From the NCBI GenBank assembly GCA_030247675.1, contig JAOTRX010000002.1, positions 1,302,001-1,366,000 on the forward strand: DNA of 64,000 bases, written 5' to 3'. The stretch is from Desulforhopalus sp. GTDB lineage: Bacteria > Desulfobacterota > Desulfobulbia > Desulfobulbales > Desulfocapsaceae. The position numbers and the translations under genes were made by a program. Positions 1-7,883 of this stretch are shown piece after piece (the first letter of the stretch is position 1; each line of letters opens with the position of its first letter). The notes beneath the pieces were generated by a model. That model ran no database searches, was not told the origin of the DNA, and worked only from the letters and a program-made list of their open reading frames with translations.

Positions 1-378
1 TTGGGTGAAGATATACTCTTTTCCTAGCTTCAAAAGGCTGTAAAATCACATATGTTACAGGACAATCACCTGATTATTTTATAATTAGGGAGTTGGCTTA
101 GTATTTGCTCCCTCTAGAGAAATGGGACGGTCTGAACGTTAGAAATTACCAATAATACAAGATGATAGATAGGATATGCCGCCTGCGTGCCTGATCTGTT
201 GTTTGGGTTAGCACATTCATGGACGTCACAATTGTGGCAAAATTGAGTGAATTTTCTCTCGGCTCGTAGTGTTTTGGCGATTCATTCGTCGGGTTGGGAT
301 AGCTTGCAAAAAATATGGTTTGGCAATACCATTCAAATGCTTTGGAAAGTACCTTCTTATTCAAAAAACGAGGTTTAA
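1..378. other. No gene recognised at the left edge
   Basis: AT-rich stretch without a convincing coding region. Open frames on both strands here have no good ribosome-binding site and run through the 52-bp repeat that begins at about 379, so I do not call them. Confidence 0.5.
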
Positions 379-431
379 AGTTGAGTTGAGTGGCTTGTCT
401 GCTCATGCGAAACTTATGCCCTTGCGGTGTA
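379..431 (+). repeat. 52-bp interspersed hairpin repeat, copy 1 (diverged)
   Basis: Copy of a repeat family found at least six times in this window (also near 13392, 27612, 46860, 54352 and 54406). The family core is a short hairpin, GAGCAG-ACAAG-CTGCTC in one orientation, followed by a conserved GGGCATAAG-like tail. This copy carries a mismatch in one stem arm (TGG for CAG). It lies in the 5' region of the exported protein gene starting at 507. Confidence 0.75.
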
Positions 432-506
432 AGAATGAGGCTTGTGAAGATGCCTGCTTTATGGCAAGGCTTGCAAAGTATGTGTGTCTCCACAAAAAAG
501 ATTGAT

Positions 507-1538
507 ATGAAAAGTCAATATGGGTTCACCTGTGTTGCTGTTCTCGTATTGCTCCTGGTTTTAGGCGAGCAGGGCAGGTGTGATGCGCTTCTGGAAAACC
601 CGCAGAAATGGAATGTCTCTCAAGGAGATGATTTTCCCCTCCTGGATAATCAACAGGAGGAAGCAATCGATGCAGCACAGATCGAGGCGTCGGCCATGCT
701 TGCCGCGACAGCACTTTGGATTGACTCGTTTTTCGATGACAGGAGGTTTGCCACCGAGGAAAACCAGAGTCGGGCAACTCTTAAATTTTCGATTGGGCAC
801 AGTAAAAATGACAGTTTTGATGTCAAGCCACGTGTCGATCTGCGTCTCAAGCTGCCTGGGCTTTCCAGTCGGGTAAATTTGCTGGTCGGAGAGAGTGAAG
901 ATGAAGAGTTTTTCTCGGACAGTGAACCCATTCCCGGGAAAAACGTTCAATATGAATCTGGTAAGCACAAAGTTGCCGCTGGTCTCCAATATTATTTGAA
1001 GGAAGATGAGGAACATCATCTCTCAATCGATTCTGGAGTTTCCTCGCAGTATCTCTTCACCGGAATCCGCTACCGGGTTAGCCGGGGAATAGGAGATTGG
1101 TGGAGCAGCTTTACTAATCGCTTGCGTTATTATACCGATGATGGCTTGGAAAACAGGGCATCCTACGACTTGGATAAGCAGTCGAGCAGTAATTGGCTGT
1201 TTCGTGCTACAACCAGTGCCAATCTGTTGGAAGGGGTGCGGGGGGTTTCTCATGCTCAGCAGTTCAAGCTGTATAATGTTTTAAGTGCCATTCAAGCAGT
1301 GTCCTACGATTTCGGAGTGTATTTTGAAACCGAACCCCTGTACCAACTGGTTGACACACAGTTTGTTGTAAGGTATCGACAACGATTTTTTCGCGATTGG
1401 TTGGTTTTGGAAGTATCGCCCCGTTTATCTTTTCCCGAGGATCACGATAGGGATGCGAATCCTGGCATTGTCATAACTCTCCAGGCGGCTCTTGGTTTTC
1501 AGGCAGCGGAAGAGGGGTATAGGAAAATATTCCACTGA
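507..1538 (+). CDS. Exported protein, probable outer-membrane beta-barrel
   Basis: Function not recognised. The ATG at 507 is preferred over the longer frame from 390 because the protein then opens with a signal peptide (MKSQYGFTC followed by a run of V/L and a cut near GRCDA); the upstream extension is made of repeat sequence. The mature part of about 320 residues is rich in alternating aromatic/polar stretches, with many Tyr, Phe, Arg and Ser (for example QYLFTGIRYRVSRG and FVVRYRQRFFRDWLVLEVSP), as expected of amphipathic strands in an outer-membrane barrel. It ends in a strand-like segment (PGIVITLQAALGFQ) but not exactly at the C-terminus. The convergent neighbour is a lipoprotein, so the two may act together in the envelope; that is inference. 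Confidence 0.6.
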   Translation: MKSQYGFTCVAVLVLLLVLGEQGRCDALLENPQKWNVSQGDDFPLLDNQQEEAIDAAQIEASAMLAATALWIDSFFDDRRFATEENQSRATLKFSIGHSKNDSFDVKPRVDLRLKLPGLSSRVNLLVGESEDEEFFSDSEPIPGKNVQYESGKHKVAAGLQYYLKEDEEHHLSIDSGVSSQYLFTGIRYRVSRGIGDWWSSFTNRLRYYTDDGLENRASYDLDKQSSSNWLFRATTSANLLEGVRGVSHAQQFKLYNVLSAIQAVSYDFGVYFETEPLYQLVDTQFVVRYRQRFFRDWLVLEVSPRLSFPEDHDRDANPGIVITLQAALGFQAAEEGYRKIFH

Positions 1539-1630
1539 ACTGTTACCGAAAAAAATTGCGGCTGTAATGCACCCCGACGCCAGAGGCTTAATAGTATGGT
1601 TTTTTGTTCAGATTTGAGGAGAACAAGAGG

Positions 1631-2644
1631 CTAGAGATTCCAGCCCCAGTATTCAAGGAATTTGGGGAAATCTTTAAGGTTCGATGCCTGTCGCGCCCAA
1701 AATTTGAGACTGGTATAGAAGACAGTGTCGCTTGTATCGTGGCTGCTAAATGCCTTATCCTCACCGACGTAGAGATCAAAAGCCCACCAGCTGATTAAGA
1801 GTCTTTCTAATATTTTCGTGTTGTTCCTCACGTATCCGCGACGCGGACCGTCCGATTCGAAAAATGACAGGGTCTTGTTTTGGTATGGAAGGGCGTGAAG
1901 ATCCAGCATAGCTTTGAGGCGCATGGTCACTTGATGCTGAATGGCGTGTTGGTCTTTTGGGGTAATAACGGCGACATCCCCTATTCGATGCGTTTCACTC
2001 TCCAGGGTAAAGGCGATGCGGTTTGCGGCATCTTGATTTCGAAAATCCAGTCGACTCGGCAGGGTATAGCCGTAGACCAATTGGGAAGTTGTCGGCCAAT
2101 CTTTGGGCAGGGCGTCATGCGGTGTGGCGGTGGTAGGGAAAAAGGCAAGGTAGCAACCACAGGTGTGGACAGTGGTGACAAGGAGCAGATTACCTGCACT
2201 GTTCAGGGTATAAATAATGAGGATTCCAGGATTTTTCCCCCCAGTAAGGTTGATTGACGACCAGCCAAGAGGAACCTCGGGAAAGTGGACACGATAAATG
2301 AGATTGGTGTAGCGATCTTTGGCCGTAGTGAATTCCTGTGACTCAAAAAACAGAACTGGATTCTCGGGATCAACAAAGATATCGATAGTATCCTCGGCGA
2401 TGGTTCGGACGCCTGGCGAGCCTATTCGATTAAAATGCTCCTCGTGGGCTTTGACGATAAATGCTGGCGTAAGAGAATCGTTTATCGTCAAGAGAGTAGG
2501 CGGAAGATAGAGAGCTGAGCCAGTATTTAGGGATGTTGGCCTTTGGTGTGAGCAACTACTTAAAAAGATTGCCCACAGGACGACGACGAGGAGCGGCAAG
2601 GGTTGATTCGCGCGCTTTGTAACTCGAAAGTACCGGTTGAGCAT
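1631..2644 (-). CDS. Hypothetical lipoprotein (337 aa)
   Basis: Family not recognised. The N-terminus has a basic region, a hydrophobic stretch (LPLLVVVLWAIF) and a lipobox ending in LSSC, so it should be a lipid-anchored envelope protein. An AAGGAG ribosome-binding site lies about 8 nt upstream of this start. A CGC motif in the middle (VHTCGCYLAFFP) and Trp-rich C-terminal segments are the only landmarks. It is convergent with the barrel-like protein ending at 1538, leaving 92 bp between stops. No catalytic motif is visible. Confidence 0.6.
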   Translation of the reverse strand: MLNRYFRVTKRANQPLPLLVVVLWAIFLSSCSHQRPTSLNTGSALYLPPTLLTINDSLTPAFIVKAHEEHFNRIGSPGVRTIAEDTIDIFVDPENPVLFFESQEFTTAKDRYTNLIYRVHFPEVPLGWSSINLTGGKNPGILIIYTLNSAGNLLLVTTVHTCGCYLAFFPTTATPHDALPKDWPTTSQLVYGYTLPSRLDFRNQDAANRIAFTLESETHRIGDVAVITPKDQHAIQHQVTMRLKAMLDLHALPYQNKTLSFFESDGPRRGYVRNNTKILERLLISWWAFDLYVGEDKAFSSHDTSDTVFYTSLKFWARQASNLKDFPKFLEYWGWNL

Positions 2645-2665
2645 GCTCCACTCCTTGCCATTGTT

Positions 2666-2710
2666 CCTTCACCAGCAGTTCCAGAATGCTCTTTGAGCTG
2701 CTGGTGAAGG
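2666..2710. terminator. Perfect 13-bp inverted repeat between rubrerythrin and the lipoprotein gene
   Basis: CCTTCACCAGCAG (2666-2678) pairs exactly with CTGCTGGTGAAGG (2698-2710) around a 19-nt loop. It lies 56 bp past the rubrerythrin stop. There is no T run on the minus-strand side, so it may be a Rho-dependent pause, an mRNA 3' stabiliser or a processing site rather than a classic intrinsic terminator. Confidence 0.5.
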
Positions 2711-2765
2711 GGGGCGGAAGAAACCGCTTCGTCGATTGGGCAGTACGCCGGTGCGGCGAGAATGC

Positions 2766-3293
2766 CTACTCCAAGAACTCTACATCGGACGGCTCATAAT
2801 ACTCTTTGGGGTGCTTGCAGGATGGGCATTTCGGTGGCGGCTCGTTGCCGGTGTATGTATAACCGCATAGGGAACACTTCCATTTTACCGGTTTCTCACG
2901 TTTGAAAACTGTGCCATTCTTTACCATTTCGAGCAATTTTTTGTATCTTTCGCGGTGGGCTGCTTCGATTTTGCCGATCTGGGTGAAAAGCATTGCTGCC
3001 TCCATATTCCCTTCCGCTTCGGCTTCTTTGGCAAATGTCGGATACATGCTCATGGTCTCGTAATCTTCACCTTCCATCGCTTCTTTGAGATTGGCCGCTG
3101 TGTCGCCGATGCCGTTCAGAAGTTTGAAATGGTCATTGGCATGACGCATCTCGTTGAGGGCAGTTTCTTCAAAGATCCTGGCAATATAATGGTAACCTTC
3201 CTTGCGCGCTACTTTGGCAAAAAAGGTATATTTATTGCGAGCCATAGATTCCCCTGCAAAAGCAGCCTTCAAGTTTTCAACAGTTTTGCTCAT
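2766..3293 (-). CDS. rbr: Rubrerythrin
   Basis: Non-haem diiron peroxidase that reduces hydrogen peroxide with electrons passed through its own rubredoxin-like centre; part of oxidative-stress defence in anaerobes and cytoplasmic. The 175 residues show the expected plan: a ferritin-like four-helix domain (about 1-130) with diiron ligands including E15 and two ExxH motifs (E48-M-R-H51 and E110-A-A-H113), then a C-terminal rubredoxin-like domain with C140-x2-C143 and C156-x2-C159 for one Fe(SCys)4. Length is close to the short rubrerythrin class. It is monocistronic by position and preceded by a Fur/PerR-like palindrome at 3361-3379. Confidence 0.95.
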   Translation of the reverse strand: MSKTVENLKAAFAGESMARNKYTFFAKVARKEGYHYIARIFEETALNEMRHANDHFKLLNGIGDTAANLKEAMEGEDYETMSMYPTFAKEAEAEGNMEAAMLFTQIGKIEAAHRERYKKLLEMVKNGTVFKREKPVKWKCSLCGYTYTGNEPPPKCPSCKHPKEYYEPSDVEFLE

Positions 3294-3360
3294 GAATTCC
3301 TCCTGATAAGTATGATTGATTTGGGGTAGGGATTGGATTATATAACAAGAGTTATTAAAG

Positions 3361-3379
3361 GATAATGATTCCCATTATA
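3361..3379. promoter_or_regulatory. Candidate Fur/PerR-family operator upstream of rubrerythrin
   Basis: GATAATGATTCCCATTATA contains a perfect inverted repeat, ATAATG-N5-CATTAT, and matches the classical 19-bp Fur box at about 15 positions by eye. It sits 68 bp upstream of the rubrerythrin start. PerR or Fur control of rubrerythrin is well known in anaerobes, so the site is plausible; which regulator binds cannot be told from sequence. Confidence 0.55.
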
Positions 3380-3593
3380 TTGTATGGAGATTTCCTGTCA
3401 ATGAGATTTTCGCATCAGTAACTGGTTTTGATGAAAGATTTAGCGGGTTCGGATCTAGACATTCCTGTTGGGCAAGGCATCCACATGATCCTATTCTAAA
3501 TAGTACAGGCCGTTTAAACATTTCCCAAATTCGACAGTCGCTTTCTCTGAAAAATGACAAAAAAACAACGAGTCTTCGGGGAAAAAGGTGATA

Positions 3594-3728
3594 ATGAATA
3601 ATTTTTGTGGTATTTATGTTTTACATAGAGTAAAAAGAATGGTTACTCAGACGTGTTGTAACTCTCTTCTGGTGGATACTTCCATCGATCTCACCGACCG
3701 AATGAGTACCTGGGGAATTTATTTTTGA
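3594..3728 (+). CDS. Possible small protein or leader peptide (44 aa)
   Basis: A short open frame starts with ATG at 3594, 6 nt after an AAGGTG ribosome-binding site, and ends with TGA at 3728. The predicted peptide begins MNNFCGIYVLHRVKRM and has a basic N-terminal half and a Cys pair. No family recognised. A strong hairpin plus T run follows 50 bp downstream (3779-3818), suggesting a self-contained transcript ahead of fusA. It could equally be noncoding RNA or chance; codon use cannot be judged at this length. Confidence 0.3.
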   Translation: MNNFCGIYVLHRVKRMVTQTCCNSLLVDTSIDLTDRMSTWGIYF

Positions 3729-3778
3729 TAGTCAGGAATTCCGCGCAGGAATATGTGCCGTTTTTTCGGAGTTAGTTG

Positions 3779-3818
3779 AGTAAGGACTTGCATATCATTG
3801 CGACTCCTTACTTTTTTA
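3779..3818 (+). terminator. Intrinsic terminator upstream of fusA
   Basis: AGTAAGGA (3779-3786) pairs perfectly with TCCTTACT (3805-3812), with TTGCA/TTGCGA partial pairing inside, followed directly by six T residues. No annotated plus-strand gene ends before it, so it must end a small transcript or act as an attenuator in the fusA leader, whose start codon lies 70 bp downstream. Confidence 0.7.
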
Positions 3819-3888
3819 TTTATTCCCACAGCTTGTTAGAAGCGAAGCCGGTGTCAGCCGGTTGGCAACGTTGTAGAGGACAGCAGCC

Positions 3889-5973
3889 ATGAATAAGGAT
3901 CTATCGAAAGTACGAAATATAGGTATCAGCGCCCATATCGATTCGGGAAAAACCACCTTGACCGAACGTATCCTGTTTTACACCAAACGAATTCATGCAA
4001 TTCATGAGGTTCGCGGCAAGGACGGTGTCGGTGCGAAAATGGACTCCATGGAACTCGAGAAGGAGCGCGGTATCACCATTCAGTCCGCTGCCACCTATTG
4101 CTCATGGAAGGACGTTGATATTAATATCATCGACACACCCGGTCACGTTGATTTCACTGTTGAGGTTGAGCGGGCACTGCGCGTTCTTGACGGGGCAATT
4201 CTGGTTCTCTGTTCGGTGGGTGGGGTGCAGTCGCAATCTATCACCGTTAACAGACAAATGACCAGGTACAATGTTCCCCGTGTTGCCTTTATCAATAAAT
4301 GCGACCGCACCGGTGCCAATCCGGAGAAGGTGACCCGCCAGCTTCGGGAAAAACTGGATCTCAACGCCCACATGCTGCAGATGCCCATTGGTCTGGAAAG
4401 CGACCTTCAGGGGATGATTGATTTGATCATCATGAAGGCTGTCTATTTCGAAGGACCGAATGGCGAAACCATTATCGAGAAGGAAATTCCCGCCGAGTAT
4501 CAAGCGGCGGCAAAGGAAAAGAGGGACGCACTTCTCGAAGAGATTTCCATGTTTTCAGAAGAGCTTATGGAGGCATTGCTGGACGGTGGAGAGGTTGATA
4601 CCCAGATCGTTTACGATGCCATCCGCAAAGGCACCCTGGCTTTAGAGTTTACTCCGGTACTCATGGGTTCTGCCTACAAGAATAAAGGTGTGCAACTGCT
4701 CCTGGATGCGGTACGGAACTTTCTCCCGTGTCCGACCGATGTTACCAACATGGCCCTTGATTTGAAAAACGACGAGAAGGAATTTGAGGTCACCAACAAT
4801 CCCGACGATCCTCTCATTATGCTGGCATTCAAGCTCGAAGACGGCCGTTATGGGCAGTTGACCTATACCCGCACCTACCAGGGCAAGTTGGCCAAAGGTG
4901 ATACCGTTTATAACAGCAGAACCGGCAAGAAGACCAAAATCGGCAGGCTTTGCCGGATGCATTCCAACGAGATGGAGGAGATTGAAGAATGTGGCTCCGG
5001 TGACATCGTCGCCCTTTTCGGTGTAGATTGCGCATCAGGCGATACCTTCACCTCAGAGGACATCAGCTGCTCGATGACCTCCATGCATATTCCCGAGCCG
5101 GTTATCTCTCTTGCGGTTATTCCGAAAGACAACAAGGCGCAGATAAATATGTCCAAGGCGCTTAATCGTTTTACCAAGGAAGATCCTACTTTTAAAACCT
5201 ACGTTGATCATGAGACTGGCGAGACAATCATCTCCGGTATGGGTGAGTTGCATCTTGAAGTCTATGTTGAGCGTATGAAGCGCGAGTACAATGCGCTGGT
5301 AGAGGTAGGTGCTCCCCAGGTAGCTTACCGTGAGACCATCTCCCAGCGCGCCGAATTCAACTACACCCACAAGAAACAGACCGGTGGTTCCGGACAATAT
5401 GGCCGGGTTGCCGGGTATATGGAACCGATAACCGAGAGTGATTACGAGTTTGTCGACAGTATTGTCGGTGGTGTTATCCCCCGTGAGTTCATCGGTTCCT
5501 GCGACAAGGGCTTTAAAAAGAGCCTCGAAAAAGGCTCACTGTGTGGTGCCGCCATTACCGGGGTCCGCTGTGTTATCAATGACGGTGCGTATCATGCGGT
5601 CGACTCCTCAGATATAGCCTTCCAGCTCGCCTCTATCGGCGCCTTCAAGGAAGGATATCTGAAGGCCAAGCCGATAATTCTTGAGCCGATCATGAAGGTT
5701 GCCGTGGAAGGACCGACTGAGTTTCAAGGGACGGTTATGGGTTCCATCAATCAACGCCGCGGTATGATCATTGGAACGACTGAGGAAGGTACCTACTCGG
5801 TTGTCGAAGCGGAGGTGCCGCTTTCCGAGATGTTTGGTTATTCAACTGCTCTTCGTTCTCTCACCCAAGGAAAGGCCGAGTTTACCATGGAGTTCGCGAG
5901 CTTCAAGCCGGTACCAAAAGGCGTGAGCGAGCAGTTGGTCAAAGCCTATCAGGAAGAGCGAAAGAACGCTTGA
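3889..5973 (+). CDS. fusA: Elongation factor G, spd/mitochondrial type (spdEFG1-like)
   Basis: GTPase that drives ribosomal translocation. The 694 residues carry all G motifs: P-loop AHIDSGKTT (15-23), switch I RGITI (60-64), DTPGHVD (82-88) and NKCD (136-139), followed by domains II-V. The P-loop serine (DSGKT rather than DAGKT), the block [19 protein letters not shown] and the overall run resemble human mitochondrial EF-G1 more than the canonical str-operon EF-G. In spirochaetes, planctomycetes and deltaproteobacteria EF-G work is split between spdEFG1 (translocation) and spdEFG2 (recycling); this looks like the former. No ribosomal-protein or EF-Tu gene is adjacent. An AGAGGA site lies 8-9 nt before the ATG. 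Confidence 0.95.
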   Translation: MNKDLSKVRNIGISAHIDSGKTTLTERILFYTKRIHAIHEVRGKDGVGAKMDSMELEKERGITIQSAATYCSWKDVDINIIDTPGHVDFTVEVERALRVLDGAILVLCSVGGVQSQSITVNRQMTRYNVPRVAFINKCDRTGANPEKVTRQLREKLDLNAHMLQMPIGLESDLQGMIDLIIMKAVYFEGPNGETIIEKEIPAEYQAAAKEKRDALLEEISMFSEELMEALLDGGEVDTQIVYDAIRKGTLALEFTPVLMGSAYKNKGVQLLLDAVRNFLPCPTDVTNMALDLKNDEKEFEVTNNPDDPLIMLAFKLEDGRYGQLTYTRTYQGKLAKGDTVYNSRTGKKTKIGRLCRMHSNEMEEIEECGSGDIVALFGVDCASGDTFTSEDISCSMTSMHIPEPVISLAVIPKDNKAQINMSKALNRFTKEDPTFKTYVDHETGETIISGMGELHLEVYVERMKREYNALVEVGAPQVAYRETISQRAEFNYTHKKQTGGSGQYGRVAGYMEPITESDYEFVDSIVGGVIPREFIGSCDKGFKKSLEKGSLCGAAITGVRCVINDGAYHAVDSSDIAFQLASIGAFKEGYLKAKPIILEPIMKVAVEGPTEFQGTVMGSINQRRGMIIGTTEEGTYSVVEAEVPLSEMFGYSTALRSLTQGKAEFTMEFASFKPVPKGVSEQLVKAYQEERKNA

Positions 5974-6088
5974 AATTGAGTGGGTTTTTGACTACAACAA
6001 AGAGAATTCCCGGACGCGCAAAGTGTTTGGGATTGATGCCTGCGTGAATCTTGCGGGTGGATAAAGAATCGAAAAAAGGTGAACTGCC

Positions 6089-6787
6089 ATGGAAAATAAC
6101 GAGTTGATAGTGAATAATCCTCTCCGGGCACTCGGACTCGAGGACAAGTCGGGAGGTGGTGTGCAAGCCATGATGGGCTTGGTTATGGCCAGAGCCGGAC
6201 TCGGCAAGACGGCAATTCTTGTACAATTTGCCCTCGACTGCATGCTGCTCGGCAATCGCGTATTGCATGTAGCGATTGGCGAAGGGGTGGATAAGACCCG
6301 TACCTGGTACGATGATATTTTGTCTCTGTTGACCGACGGCGAAAAAATCAGCAATATTCCGGAGATCATGAAAAACCGGATGATCATGACCTTTAAGGAG
6401 AGCTCATTCAGCAAGGCGCTTCTTGAGGAGCGGCTTGACGACCTGGTGAAGCAGAATATCTACAAACCCGAGTGTCTGATCATCGATGGCTACGACTTCG
6501 CCAACAATGACAAGGAATCCTTGGAAGAGTTGCGCAATTTTATGAACGAGCGCGGCCTGAAAATGATCTGGTTCTCAGCGGTGAGTCATCGTGATGATAA
6601 GCGTGTCAGCCTTGATGGTGTTCCTGCTCCCTGTCATGAAGTTGACAGCCTGTTTGAGACCGTCCTGCTGATCAAGCCAGTTGGTGATCTCATGAAACTC
6701 GATATCTTGAAATGTGACTCCTGCAAACTCGATCCCGGCTCCACCCTGATGCTTGATCCCTCGACCATGCTGATTAAAAAAGCGTAA
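6089..6787 (+). CDS. Small P-loop ATPase, RecA/KaiC-like
   Basis: 232-residue protein with a Walker A-like motif ARAGLGKT (34-41), a strand plus Walker B CLIIDGYD (129-136) and a RecA/KaiC-type order of strands. There is no helicase, DNA-binding or second ATPase domain. A Cys pair near the end (KCDSCKLDPG) might bind metal. It follows fusA on the same strand by 115 bp and ends just before a strong terminator, so it may share the fusA transcript. Specific function unknown; a role linked to translation is only suggested by position. Confidence 0.65.
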   Translation: MENNELIVNNPLRALGLEDKSGGGVQAMMGLVMARAGLGKTAILVQFALDCMLLGNRVLHVAIGEGVDKTRTWYDDILSLLTDGEKISNIPEIMKNRMIMTFKESSFSKALLEERLDDLVKQNIYKPECLIIDGYDFANNDKESLEELRNFMNERGLKMIWFSAVSHRDDKRVSLDGVPAPCHEVDSLFETVLLIKPVGDLMKLDILKCDSCKLDPGSTLMLDPSTMLIKKA

Positions 6788-6823
6788 TCGCCGGGCTGCC
6801 TTTTCAGGCATATTGAAGAGTTG

Positions 6824-6859
6824 AAAAAAGCGGGATGCCTCATCGGCACCCCGCTTTTT
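6824..6859 (+). terminator. Strong intrinsic terminator between the ATPase and hisA
   Basis: A 10-bp stem with one mismatch (GCGGGATGCC against GGCACCCCGC) is flanked by A5 on the left and T5 on the right, so it can terminate on both strands. It ends only 21 bp before the hisA start codon, leaving no room for a promoter in between; hisA is therefore either transcribed from inside the previous gene with read-through, or the hairpin works as an attenuator. Confidence 0.8.
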
Positions 6860-6880
6860 GTTTATAGTGCAAGGTGAAAT

Positions 6881-7660
6881 ATGAAATTGCGGCCATGCAT
6901 CGATCTCCATGATGGAGTGGTTAAACAGATCGTTGGATCGACCCTCACCGATAATGATCCGGGGGCGGTAAAAACCAACTTTGTTGCCGATAACAGTCCG
7001 GCCTGGTATGCCGCATTGTACCGGTCAGACAATCTGACCGGCGGCCATATCATCAAACTCGGCCCGGGAAATGATAAAGCGGCCGAGGAGGCTCTCAGCG
7101 CATGGCCCGGCGGTATGCAGCTGGGCGGTGGGATAACCGCTGACAATGCCGGGCATTGGCTTGATAAAGGCGCCTCGGAGGTTATTGTCACCTCCTACGT
7201 CTTTCGCGATGGCATGATTGATACCGGCCGGTTGCGTAAGCTGGTGGCGGCAGTGGGCAGGAACAGGTTGGTTCTTGACCTGAGTTGTCGGAAGAGAGAA
7301 AATCAATATTATATAGTTACCGATAGGTGGCAAAAGTTCACCAGTGTTGTTATCTGCCCCGAGGTACTCGAAGACCTGGCCCGCAGTTGCTGTGAGTTTC
7401 TCATCCATGCAGCGGATGTTGAGGGCATGTGTTCAGGTATCGAGAAGCCGCTGGTTGAAAAATTGGCGGCCTCGACCCCAATTCCTACGACCTATGCCGG
7501 CGGGATTCGTGATCTTGAGGATTTGCAACTGATATGGGAAGCGGGCAAGGGCAGGTTGGATTGCACGGCGGGCAGCGCCCTTGATATTTTCGGAGGTACG
7601 ACGCTGAGCTACCAAGAAGCTGTGCTTTTTTGCCGGAGCACGGAAGAGGGGCCGGTCTGA
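6881..7660 (+). CDS. hisA: ProFAR isomerase, eukaryotic (HIS6) type
   Basis: Histidine biosynthesis, step 4: isomerises the N'-5'-phosphoribosylformimino intermediate (ProFAR) to PRFAR. The 259 residues form a TIM barrel with CIDLH (6-10, catalytic Asp8), VLDLSCRK (131-138), HAADVEG (176-182), YAGGI (205-209) and the phosphate-binding GSALDIFGG (231-239). The blocks CIDLHDGVVKQIVG, KTNFV, HIIKLGPGND and DLSCRK match yeast HIS6 and plant HISN3 rather than the usual bacterial HisA. No other his gene is nearby. The AAGGTG ribosome-binding site is 6 nt upstream. High confidence in family; the eukaryote-like subfamily is called from remembered motifs. Confidence 0.9.
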   Translation: MKLRPCIDLHDGVVKQIVGSTLTDNDPGAVKTNFVADNSPAWYAALYRSDNLTGGHIIKLGPGNDKAAEEALSAWPGGMQLGGGITADNAGHWLDKGASEVIVTSYVFRDGMIDTGRLRKLVAAVGRNRLVLDLSCRKRENQYYIVTDRWQKFTSVVICPEVLEDLARSCCEFLIHAADVEGMCSGIEKPLVEKLAASTPIPTTYAGGIRDLEDLQLIWEAGKGRLDCTAGSALDIFGGTTLSYQEAVLFCRSTEEGPV

Positions 7661-7883
7661 TGATCATGGCTACTCATTGTTGTCACTCCACCTCTCTTTG
7701 AACACAACACCTTCTTTTGTGTCGAGTTTATTTGTTGGGAAAAGGGTGGGTGGAATGTCAGTCAGGTATTGACTGTGCCAGCGCCGCGTTCGAGCCTTGA
7801 CCTCGGACCGATCTTCCTATACAATAGCACACCAGCAGTCGAACCGGCGTCTGTTAATAACCATCCGAATATTCAAGGAATGC

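Noticed and set aside
146..505. Small open frames on both strands near the left edge
   Set aside because: They run through the repeat at 379-431 and have no ribosome-binding site or recognisable protein.
3375..3560. 61-residue minus-strand open frame upstream of rubrerythrin
   Set aside because: No ribosome-binding site, and it overlaps the Fur-like box region; composition not protein-like.
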